A DNA stretch of 64,000 bases. Source: Palsa-343 sp036269135. Its GTDB lineage: Bacteria; Acidobacteriota; Terriglobia; Terriglobales; Acidobacteriaceae. The translations under genes were made by a program, and so were the position numbers. Below, in pieces: positions 9,306 to 16,446 of the stretch. The first letter of the stretch is position 1. Every line of letters starts with the position of its first letter. The notes under the pieces are model-generated. The model had not been told where the DNA came from. It worked only from the letters and a program-made list of their open reading frames with translations, and did not search any database. The DNA is taken from contig DATASQ010000002.1 in assembly GCA_036269135.1 (NCBI GenBank), positions 1 through 64,000 on the forward strand. The letters are read 5' to 3'.

Positions 9306-10514
9306 CTATCGAGCCAGAGCCAGTTCTTCGAGGCTGACCGAGTGGGTCGTGCCCATGGCTGCTCGAAACATCCCCACCACCTGGCCCAGCGTGGCGGTTC
9401 GCGGGTTGGTGAGCTGGCAGGCGTCCTTCTTCGCGTTCTCGGCCATGATCTCCAGATCGTCTTCCCGGACGCCGAGCTCCATCAGGCCGGAGGGAATACC
9501 GACCGCGCGAGACAAGCGCCGGATGGCGGCGATGGCTTTCTCGCCGGCGTCCAGATCGGAGAGCCCGCTGACGTCCTGGCCCAGTGCGATGGCGATATCC
9601 CGGAAGCGCTTCGGGCAGGCGATCAGGTTGTACTCGCACACCACGGGCAGAAGGATCGCGTTGCACACGCCATGGGGCAGGTTATAGAAGCCGCCCAGCT
9701 GATGCGCCATGGCGTGAACATAACCAAGGCTCGCGTTGTTGAAGGCCATACCGGCCAGATACTCGGCGTAAGCCATCTTGTCGCGGGCTTCCATGTTCTG
9801 GCCATGCGCCACGGCCGAGGGAAGGAAGTCGCGGATCAGCTCGATGGCCTTGATCGCGCAGGCGTCGGTAATCGGCGTGGCGATCGTCGAAACGTAGGCT
9901 TCGATGGCATGGGTCAGCGCGTCCATGCCGGTGGCGGCGGTCAGTGAGGGAGGCATTCCGGCCATCAGGACCGGGTCGTTGATGGCGACGTTGGGTGTCA
10001 CGCGCCAGTCGACGATGGCCATCTTCACATGCGTGTCGGTATTGGTGATGATGCAGAACCGCGTTACTTCGCTGGCGGTTCCCGCCGTGGTGTTGATGGC
10101 CAGGAACGGAGGCATCGGCCGCGACGATTTATTCATCCCTTCATAGTTGCGAATATCGCCGCCGCCCGCGACCACAAGGCCGATCCCTTTGCCGCAGTCG
10201 TGCGAACTGCCGCCGCCCAGCGTGACAATGCCGTCGCACTTATTTTCGAAGTAGACGCGGACGCCGTCACGAACGTTCTTGTCGGTGGGGTTCGGTTCCG
10301 CCCCGTCGAAAATCGTCGCATCGAGCCCCGCTTCCGTGATCATCGCCTTGATCCTGTCGGCAATGCCGAGCCGGTTCAGCACCGCGTCGGTTACGATCAG
10401 CAGTTTTGTGGCGCCGAGAGCTTTCGCCTGGAAGCCGGTCTCTTTCGACGCCCCAATGCCCATCAAAGAAACAGTAGGAAGATAAAAGCCATATACCTGT
10501 TCTGCCAATGCCAT
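9306..10514 (-). CDS. Iron-containing (group III) alcohol dehydrogenase
   Basis: 402 residues. The N-terminal Rossmann-like half carries the NAD(P)-binding GGGSSHDCGKG motif at about residues 95-105, and INTTAGTASEVTRFC follows. The metal site is visible as DALTHAIEAY and HAMAHQLGGFYNLPHG, which supply the conserved histidines. ATG 10514 has an AGAGGA box; longer frames add residues foreign to the family. It closely resembles group III methanol/ethanol dehydrogenases (Mdh/AdhB type), with NAD-linked oxidation of short alcohols or reduction of aldehydes the likely reaction. It is monocistronic, with a strong terminator and a long upstream region holding two palindromes. Confidence 0.93.
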   Translation of the reverse strand: MALAEQVYGFYLPTVSLMGIGASKETGFQAKALGATKLLIVTDAVLNRLGIADRIKAMITEAGLDATIFDGAEPNPTDKNVRDGVRVYFENKCDGIVTLGGGSSHDCGKGIGLVVAGGGDIRNYEGMNKSSRPMPPFLAINTTAGTASEVTRFCIITNTDTHVKMAIVDWRVTPNVAINDPVLMAGMPPSLTAATGMDALTHAIEAYVSTIATPITDACAIKAIELIRDFLPSAVAHGQNMEARDKMAYAEYLAGMAFNNASLGYVHAMAHQLGGFYNLPHGVCNAILLPVVCEYNLIACPKRFRDIAIALGQDVSGLSDLDAGEKAIAAIRRLSRAVGIPSGLMELGVREDDLEIMAENAKKDACQLTNPRTATLGQVVGMFRAAMGTTHSVSLEELALAR

Positions 10515-10677
10515 AAGATTCCTCTCAAAGGTAATATCTGTCCGCTGCCCACAGCGGGGACTCGCGGTATCTCCATCGTTGCAGCAGCAAGCCCACAGCG
10601 ATGCGGAACCGCTCATGGTGCCTTGCACCGGATTCATGTGCCGTTTGATTTACAACATGACAACAGTTCGCTGATCA

Positions 10678-10695
10678 CCTGTATCGGAGTACAGG
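10678..10695. promoter_or_regulatory. Inverted repeat CCTGTA-N6-TACAGG
   Basis: A perfect 6-bp inverted repeat with a 6-nt centre, about 165-180 bp upstream of the dehydrogenase start. It has operator-like symmetry but the binding protein is unknown. Confidence 0.35.
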
Positions 10696-10734
10696 CAATA
10701 AGCGGAACACTAAGCAGCACTAAATACGGTTGGC

Positions 10735-10750
10735 TGTGATCGGGATCACG
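10735..10750. promoter_or_regulatory. CRP/FNR-like palindrome
   Basis: TGTGATCGGGATCACG contains the perfect arms GTGATC and GATCAC around GG and fits the Crp pattern TGTGA-N6-TCAC(A/G). It is about 220 bp upstream of the dehydrogenase start, far for direct activation unless there is a distal promoter. A Crp/Fnr regulator is encoded at 26986-27687. Confidence 0.4.
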
Positions 10751-11104
10751 ATGCTCACCCCGGAACGTTACCGATATAAGTCATCGAATAAGTCTGGCCC
10801 CGCGAGGTCCGTGAACCGGTTCGGCGAGGAGCCGGGGGACTTCGCCGGCATGGTTCTGTCCAGCAGCCGGCGCGAACCTTGATGCGGGAGAGCGCATAGC
10901 GATTGAATCGGAGGATTTGTTGGGTGAGCGCAACGCGAGCGCGCTCTCGCTAAAGGGCGTGGCACGGTTGTTGTTTTTTCATTGGCCCCGCTTCACCCGG
11001 TTCATCGGCGGGTCGACCTGAGCGAAGGAACTCACCGCCGGCCCGCTTGCGCGGTGGAGATGAAAAGGAAGCGGCCCATGGGCTTCGCCGGGCAAAGAAT
11101 CTTT

Positions 11105-11181
11105 TGGTGGAGCTAGTCGGGCTCGAACCGACGACCTCCTCGTTGCGAACGAGGCGCTCTCCCAGGCTGAGCTATAGCCCC
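11105..11181 (-). tRNA. tRNA-Ala (anticodon CGC)
   Basis: The minus strand folds as a full cloverleaf. Acceptor GGGGCTA pairs with TAGCTCC with one G-T wobble, followed by discriminator A and encoded CCA. The anticodon arm is CCTCG-TTCGCAA-CGAGG, giving anticodon CGC (codon GCG), and the T arm contains GGTTCGAGCC. It lies 80 bp downstream of the AlaX-like gene on the same strand. Confidence 0.95.
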
Positions 11182-11261
11182 ACGTGGCGGGAAGCATTTT
11201 TGATTTTACTATGCCGGAGCGCGGCCCACCAACGAGAGCGGAGCCTGTCTGAATCCCGGCT

Positions 11262-12536
11262 TTACGGAGCTTTGGCTGCCGCGGCGCGCACAGCCTCGGC
11301 CAGGGAGGCGCGCAGGGCCGGCGCCTGCTCGGCCGGGACTTCTCCCTGGGCGAGATCGGGGGAGCCGCCCCCTCGCAGGCCGAGCTGGGCGAGGGCTTCC
11401 TTCAGGATCCGGCCGCAGTCGAAGCGGAGATCGAGGCTGCGTGCAAAAAAGATCGAGACTGTCGGACCGTTCTCCGATCCAAAAATGGCGACCGATGAGG
11501 GAGCGGCCGTGGTCAGGCGGGTGGCCAGCAGCTTCACGTAACTGGCGTCGCGATCTTTCCACGTTCGATCGACCAAGCGCAGTCCTCCGGCCAGCTGAAC
11601 CTCCACGGCCAGGCGCGCGGCATGATAATCGGCCAGCTGATCGCGCAGGTCCATGCGTTCCTTCGCGCCATTCTTCGACTCCGTCTTTAATCGTTCGACG
11701 GCTGCCGGGATATCGGGGGCGCCGACCGACAACACGGACGTGAGCCTGGCCAGAATGGCGGCATCGGCGCGGGCGGCTCGAACGGCCCGCAGCCCGCAAA
11801 CGAACTCCACGCGCACGCCCCGGCTCACTTTTTCCATACTGCGCAGAAGCAATCCGCCGCTCTGCCCGGTCGAGCGGACGTGAGTGCCCCCGCAGGCGTT
11901 TTGCTCGATACCGGCGATTTCAATCAGCCGGATCTCGCCCGACCGCTCCGGAAGCTTGTGCAGGACCCCGCCGGCCAGCATCGATTCGGCCTCGGCGCGC
12001 GCAACGTAGTGCAGGGAAACGGCACGATCTTCCGCGATCAGTTCGTTCACCACGCGCTCGATGCGCTCGATGCTGTGATGGGCCAGCGGCGTGCCGCCCA
12101 GATCGATGGTGGAGCTGCTCTCGCCCAGATGGAACGACACGGTGGGCGCATTCAGCTCGCGGAGAAAAACCGCCGAGAGCAGGTGCTGACCCGTGTGCTG
12201 CTGCATGTGGTCGAAGCGCCGGTCCCAGGCAATCTCCCCCTCAATATGCGTGCCGGCCGACAGTGGCTTGCGCACCACGTGCCACACCTGTCCGTGCTCG
12301 TCCTCTTCGACCGATTCCACCGGAATCTCAAGCGTCACGCCGCCTGGCGAAGTGGCGCGGATCAGACCTGTGTCGCTGGGCTGTCCTCCGCTGTCGGGAT
12401 AAAAGGCGGTGCGATCGAAGGCGAGTTGCCAGATGGACTCGCCCTGGCGGCTCGCTAACTCGCGCACATCGGCGACGATCGCCGTGAAGGACTTCAGGAA
12501 CGAATCTTTGTAATACAGCCGTTCAGCTATGGACAT
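11262..12536 (-). CDS. alaX: Alanyl-tRNA editing protein, AlaX-like with DHHA1 domain
   Basis: 424 residues. The N-terminal AlaRS-like second additional domain runs over about residues 1-240, with the zinc/catalytic HTGQH (HxxxH) near residue 107 and CGGTH (CxxxH) near 205. These are the editing-site motifs that hydrolyse Ser- or Gly-tRNA(Ala). A coiled-coil stretch (about 265-310) leads to a DHHA1 domain with a glycine-rich end (LGLRGGGSPDLAQG). There is no aminoacylation core, so this is a free-standing editor of the long AlaX class rather than AlaRS. ATG 12536 has an AGGAGT box. A tRNA-Ala gene lies immediately downstream in the same orientation. Confidence 0.9.
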   Translation of the reverse strand: MSIAERLYYKDSFLKSFTAIVADVRELASRQGESIWQLAFDRTAFYPDSGGQPSDTGLIRATSPGGVTLEIPVESVEEDEHGQVWHVVRKPLSAGTHIEGEIAWDRRFDHMQQHTGQHLLSAVFLRELNAPTVSFHLGESSSTIDLGGTPLAHHSIERIERVVNELIAEDRAVSLHYVARAEAESMLAGGVLHKLPERSGEIRLIEIAGIEQNACGGTHVRSTGQSGGLLLRSMEKVSRGVRVEFVCGLRAVRAARADAAILARLTSVLSVGAPDIPAAVERLKTESKNGAKERMDLRDQLADYHAARLAVEVQLAGGLRLVDRTWKDRDASYVKLLATRLTTAAPSSVAIFGSENGPTVSIFFARSLDLRFDCGRILKEALAQLGLRGGGSPDLAQGEVPAEQAPALRASLAEAVRAAAAKAP

Positions 12537-12661
12537 ACCAGAGACTCCTGCCCGGCGCATCCGAGCGGGATCGCCAGATGGACCGGTGGCCGGGGCAGCC
12601 TCGCTCTAGTTTAGAGCCGACGCATCCAACTGTCGCATACTGATTACTGCTCCTCTGGACC

Positions 12662-13900
12662 ATGTCCCTCGCTCTGATCTGGATCGTTTCCCTGGCGAGT
12701 CTCGCGCTTATGCTGGCGCGCCCGCGGGCCATTCCCGAGTATGTCTGGATCTGCGGGGGGGCGCTGCTGCTGGTCGTCACACGTCTGTTGCCGCTCAAAG
12801 CGGCGGGGCTGGCCATCCTTGATGGACTGGACGTGTACCTCTTTCTCACCGGAATGATGCTGCTGGCGGAGTTGGCGCGGGAGGAAGGCGTCTTCGACTG
12901 GGTAGCGGATCTCGCGGTGCATCACGCTCAGGGCTCGTCGGCTCGCCTCTTTCTGTGGATCTACGGCGCGGGAGTGGTGGTGACCGCGCTGCTCTCCAAC
13001 GACGCCACCGCGGTCGTGATGACGCCGGCGGTGCTGGCCGCGCTGCGCCGGGCCAAAGTCGAAGCCCGTCCGCACCTGCTCGCCTGCGCTCTGATTGCCA
13101 ATGCAGCCAGCTTTCTGCTGCCCATCTCCAATCCGGCAAACCTGGTCGTGTTTGACCGGCAACTGCCCCCGTTAGGCTCGTGGCTGGCGGTGTTTCTGCT
13201 GCCCTCGGTGGCATCGATCGGAGCGACTTTTCTGTGTCTGCGCGCGATCTTTCGGAAACCGCTGCGCCAACGTACGGCGCCGGTCGACGAGCCGTATCGG
13301 CTCCAGCCCGCGGGATGGATGGCTGTGGCGGCCATCGGACTTGCCGCGGGGGTGCTGCTGGTTTCCTCCGCCTTCGGGATTCCGCTTGGCTGGCCGACCT
13401 GCGCGGTGGGGGTTGCGGCGCTCGCGCTGGTGGCCATGCGGGATCGCAGCGCGCCGAAGAACGCCGTCCGCAACGTCTCGTGGAGCGTGCTGCCGCTCGT
13501 CGCCGGCCTGTTCATGATTGTCGAGGCGCTGAATCGGGCAGGGCTCATGCGTCTGACTCGCGCCGGGATTACCTGGATGGCGTCGATGCATGGCGGTGTG
13601 GCCCGCTTCACGGGTGGATTTGCCGTGGGCCTGCTGTCGAATCTGATGAACAATCTGCCCGTCGGCCTGGCAGCGGGTACCGCCCTGCGGCAGATGGGGC
13701 ATCATGGGCCATTAGCGGAGGCGCTGATGATCGGGGTCGACCTCGGCCCGAATCTCTCGGTGACGGGCTCCCTCGCGACGATTCTCTGGCTGATCGCCCT
13801 CCGCCGCGAGCAGGCGGATTTCACGGCGTGGTCGTTTCTGAAAGTGGGAGCCCTTGTGATGCCGGTGGCCCTCGCCCTGGCCCTGCTCGCGCTGCGATGA
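12662..13900 (+). CDS. ArsB/NhaD-superfamily ion transporter
   Basis: 412 residues with about ten to twelve hydrophobic helices. ALLSNDATAVVMTPAVLAAL and LLPISNPANLVVF match the two signature re-entrant regions of ArsB/CitMHS ion transporters, with a pseudo-symmetric NNLPVGLAAGTALRQ and DLGPNLSVTGSLATILW in the second half. That pattern is closest to arsenite efflux permease ArsB, but no arsR or arsC is adjacent, so dicarboxylate or Na+/H+ exchange is also possible. The gene is 37 bp upstream of fabZ and may share its transcript. Confidence 0.82.
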   Translation: MSLALIWIVSLASLALMLARPRAIPEYVWICGGALLLVVTRLLPLKAAGLAILDGLDVYLFLTGMMLLAELAREEGVFDWVADLAVHHAQGSSARLFLWIYGAGVVVTALLSNDATAVVMTPAVLAALRRAKVEARPHLLACALIANAASFLLPISNPANLVVFDRQLPPLGSWLAVFLLPSVASIGATFLCLRAIFRKPLRQRTAPVDEPYRLQPAGWMAVAAIGLAAGVLLVSSAFGIPLGWPTCAVGVAALALVAMRDRSAPKNAVRNVSWSVLPLVAGLFMIVEALNRAGLMRLTRAGITWMASMHGGVARFTGGFAVGLLSNLMNNLPVGLAAGTALRQMGHHGPLAEALMIGVDLGPNLSVTGSLATILWLIALRREQADFTAWSFLKVGALVMPVALALALLALR

Positions 13901-13937
13901 CCGGCGAGCGCGCGATTTATAATCGGCGCTGCCCCTT

Positions 13938-14453
13938 ATGGAAAACGAAAACTGCATTCTGGAAGGGCGGCAGGTGCTTGAGATCGCCGATATCATGGCC
14001 ATTCTGCCGCACCGTTATCCCTTCCTCCTCATCGACCGCATTATCGAGATCGAGCGAAAGAAGCGCATTGTCGCCCTTAAGAGCGTCACCATCAACGAGC
14101 CCTTTTTTCAGGGCCATTTTCCGGGCTATCCCATCATGCCCGGGGCGCTGGTGGTGGAAGCGATCGCCCAGGCCGGCGGCGTATTGCTGATGCCGGAGGT
14201 GCCGGATCGCCACAGCAAGCTGATGGTCTTTACCGGTATTGAGCGGGCTCGATTCCGCAAGCCCGTAGTCCCCGGCGATCAGCTGCGGATCGAAATCAAC
14301 GTGCTGAACTGGAAGCCGCGCGTGGCGAGAATGGAAGGTCGCGCTACCGTGGACGGAAAGCTGGCGTGCGAAGCGACTGTCATGTGCCAGCTGGTTCCGC
14401 GGGCCCCCGGATCTCCGGGCGGGCAGGGCGCCGAAGCCGCGCCGGACCGGTGA
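13938..14453 (+). CDS. fabZ: 3-hydroxyacyl-[ACP] dehydratase FabZ
   Basis: 171 residues. The hot-dog fold begins with IMAILPHRYPFLLIDRI. The catalytic histidine lies in GHFPGYPIMPG and the catalytic glutamate in ALVVEAIAQAGG. It dehydrates beta-hydroxyacyl-ACP during fatty-acid elongation and competes with lipid A synthesis for hydroxymyristoyl-ACP. A C-terminal tail rich in Pro, Gly and Ala (about 20 residues) exceeds the usual 140-150 residue length. lpxA begins 8 bp downstream, so the two are translated as a unit. Confidence 0.96.
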   Translation: MENENCILEGRQVLEIADIMAILPHRYPFLLIDRIIEIERKKRIVALKSVTINEPFFQGHFPGYPIMPGALVVEAIAQAGGVLLMPEVPDRHSKLMVFTGIERARFRKPVVPGDQLRIEINVLNWKPRVARMEGRATVDGKLACEATVMCQLVPRAPGSPGGQGAEAAPDR

Positions 14454-14460
14454 TCCAGGC

Positions 14461-15237
14461 GTGAGCATCCATCCCACAGCTGTTATCGCACCGGGCGCCG
14501 TCATTCCCGCATCCTGCCGGGTCGGACCCTGGTGCAGTGTAGGCGCCGACGTCGTTCTGGGCGAGGAATGCGAGCTGATCTCGCATGTAGTTTTAGACGG
14601 TCGCCTGACGGCCGGCGCCGGAAATTCCTTTTCGCCGTTTGCCTGTGTGGGCGTTGCCCCGCAGGATCTGAAGTACCGGGGCGAGCCCACCGGCGTCACC
14701 CTCGGCAACGACAATTCGATTCGCGAATGCGTCACGATTTCCCGAGGCACGGTCGGCGGCGGCGGCATGACAGCGGTGGGCAGCCACTGCCTCATCATGG
14801 CCTATGCGCACGTGGGGCACGACAGCGTCATCGGCGACCACTGCATTCTGGCGAATAACGCAACCCTGGCGGGGCACGTGGTCGTGGAAGACTATGCCAC
14901 CATCGGAGCCTTTTCACCGGTTCACCAGTTTTGCCGCGTCGGACGGCATGCCTACATCGGCGGGGGCACCGTTGTTACGCAGGATGTGCTCCCTTTTTCC
15001 CTGACGTCCGCCACACGGGAAGCGCGTGCTTTCGGGATCAATAAAGTGGGGCTCAAACGCCGCGGATTCGATGCGGAACGGCTCCGTCGTTTGCACCACG
15101 CCTACCATTGGCTCGTGGCCGCGAAGATGAATACGAGTCAGGCATTGGAGAAACTGCGCGCCGAAGCCGCCGGATCAGAGGACGTCCGTTATTTGCTCGA
15201 TTTCATCGAGCAATCGCAGCGAGGGATCGTGCGATAA
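14461..15237 (+). CDS. lpxA: UDP-N-acetylglucosamine acyltransferase LpxA
   Basis: 258 residues from GTG 14461. Left-handed beta-helix hexapeptide repeats start at IHPTAVIAPGAVIPASCRVG and continue to about residue 190, followed by a helical C-terminal domain (KVGLKRRGFDAERLRRLHHAY). The catalytic histidine is in YAHVGHDSVIGDHC. It transfers a 3-hydroxyacyl chain from ACP to UDP-GlcNAc, the first step of lipid A synthesis. It overlaps functionally with fabZ next to it, and the pair converges on skp and bamA. Confidence 0.96.
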   Translation: MSIHPTAVIAPGAVIPASCRVGPWCSVGADVVLGEECELISHVVLDGRLTAGAGNSFSPFACVGVAPQDLKYRGEPTGVTLGNDNSIRECVTISRGTVGGGGMTAVGSHCLIMAYAHVGHDSVIGDHCILANNATLAGHVVVEDYATIGAFSPVHQFCRVGRHAYIGGGTVVTQDVLPFSLTSATREARAFGINKVGLKRRGFDAERLRRLHHAYHWLVAAKMNTSQALEKLRAEAAGSEDVRYLLDFIEQSQRGIVR

Positions 15238-15525
15238 AATGTGGCCGTTCACGAGGCTTTGACGATGTTCTGTGGAAAACAAAAAAGGTTGCTCATAAAA
15301 GCCATTGCTGCGCTAAGAGCGGACGCCTGCCGCGGTAAGCATTTGAAAAATAAGACAGATTGACGAAGTATTTGATTTTGCTGCGGGGGAACGGCTGCTC
15401 CTCGGCTCGTCGATCCATGGGGAGCCCTAAATCTTCCACAAAGATTTCCACACTCGGATGGGCATGAAAAAGCGGCCATCCGTATTCCGGACGACCGCTT
15501 TGCTGCCGAGCAGAAACGCTCCGAT
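15238..15525. other. Convergent intergenic region lpxA/skp
   Basis: This gap holds the skp terminator (15467-15501) and otherwise no gene that I can support. A moderately AT-rich part follows the lpxA stop (15240-15380), without a clear hairpin plus T-run on the plus strand. Confidence 0.5.
15467..15501 (-). terminator. Rho-independent terminator after skp
   Basis: On the minus strand, AAAGCGG pairs with CCGCTTT around an inner stem TCCG/CGGA with a GAAT loop, and the stem runs into a T-tract. It sits 25 bp past the skp stop and ends the bamA-skp transcript. Confidence 0.8.
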
Positions 15526-16191
15526 TTAGTGAGGCGTGGTGTGGGGCATCGTCCGCGAAGGCCCATTGCCGGCGTGCGGGGCAGGCGCTGACGGAACCGA
15601 GGTCGGAGCTGGAATGCCGGATTTGGCGTTGTAGGCCTCGACAACCACCTTGGTGATATCCGACTGCGGAGAGGGCCACAGGACGCCGCTGTTCTGCTGG
15701 CTGGCGTCAAGCACCAAACCAAATCCCTGCTGCTGAGCGTACGAAACCATCACGTCGTAAACCTTCTGACCCACCTGCTGGAAGGTTTCCTGGCCGTCGG
15801 TCTGCTCGTCGTTGCGGAGATCCTCAGCGGAGCGCTGCAGGCTCTTGGTCTTGTCGTCGATGGTGCGCAGCCTGGTCTGGCGATCGGCGTCGCTGATCTG
15901 CTGGCCGGCTGTCTGAAGCTGCTTCTTCATGCCTTCGATTTCGGTGTTCTGCTGCTGGAGCGACTGCTCGCGGGGCTCGTACTTTTTGCGCAGGTCAGCC
16001 AGGTCGCGCTGAAACTCGTTGGTCTGACCAACTGCCTGCTGGAAATTGATAACGCCGATTTTCGTGGCACCTGTGATCGGGACAGAGGCGGCGGCGGCAG
16101 TTGGCTCCGCACTCGGCGGAGCGGCTTGAGCAACGGCTACGACGCCCAGTCCGGACGCGAGCACGCAAACGAGTGACAACGAACGCTTCAT
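15526..16191 (-). CDS. skp: OmpH/Skp-family periplasmic chaperone
   Basis: 221 residues. A signal peptide (MKRSLSLVCVLASGLGVVAVAQA) is followed by KIGVINFQQAVGQTNEFQRD, the conserved start of the OmpH body, then a long charged Gln-rich coiled coil (about residues 65-150) that forms the tentacle arms of the trimer, and the closing YAQQQGFGLVLDAS strand. A Pro/His-rich tail of about 25 residues is extra. Skp carries unfolded outer-membrane proteins across the periplasm to BamA, whose gene lies upstream on the same strand. ATG 16191 has AAGGAG upstream. Confidence 0.9.
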   Translation of the reverse strand: MKRSLSLVCVLASGLGVVAVAQAAPPSAEPTAAAASVPITGATKIGVINFQQAVGQTNEFQRDLADLRKKYEPREQSLQQQNTEIEGMKKQLQTAGQQISDADRQTRLRTIDDKTKSLQRSAEDLRNDEQTDGQETFQQVGQKVYDVMVSYAQQQGFGLVLDASQQNSGVLWPSPQSDITKVVVEAYNAKSGIPAPTSVPSAPAPHAGNGPSRTMPHTTPH

Positions 16192-16446
16192 GGAATTCAC
16201 AAACTCCTTAGGTTTCCTGGCTGGCTTGATCCGCATTCCTGCTCTCTCCCGTCGCTGCTCCCTGGACTCGCCGGAGCAGGTCCGAGCCCTTGAATTCTGC
16301 CCGGAAGGCAAAAATGCGGACAGAGAGAAATTCTCAGGAACTTGGGCAAATTATAGGTCCGGGTGCATGGGCCGTCAATGGAATCCAATATCGAGCCGGG
16401 GTGGCCTCCGCAGCAGAGCCCCGCACCGGAGACCCCTTCTCCGCGA
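16192..16446. other. bamA-skp spacer
   Basis: This 255-bp spacer lies between the bamA stop and the skp start on the minus strand. No gene or strong terminator is visible, so skp may be read from the bamA transcript or from its own promoter here. Confidence 0.4.

Larger units (their letters stand above)
10515..11104. other. Long upstream region of the alcohol dehydrogenase, no gene seen
   Basis: About 590 bp separate the dehydrogenase start from tRNA-Ala. No frame here has both a start signal and protein-like composition. The region holds two inverted repeats (10678-10695 and 10736-10749), which could be operators for the dehydrogenase. The part at 10770-11100 has no recognised content apart from short GC-rich palindromes. 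Confidence 0.5.

Noticed and set aside
11047..11541. Open frame crossing tRNA-Ala with the peptide VGLEPTTSSLRTRRSP
   Set aside because: A well-known false protein created by translating the antisense of tRNA genes.
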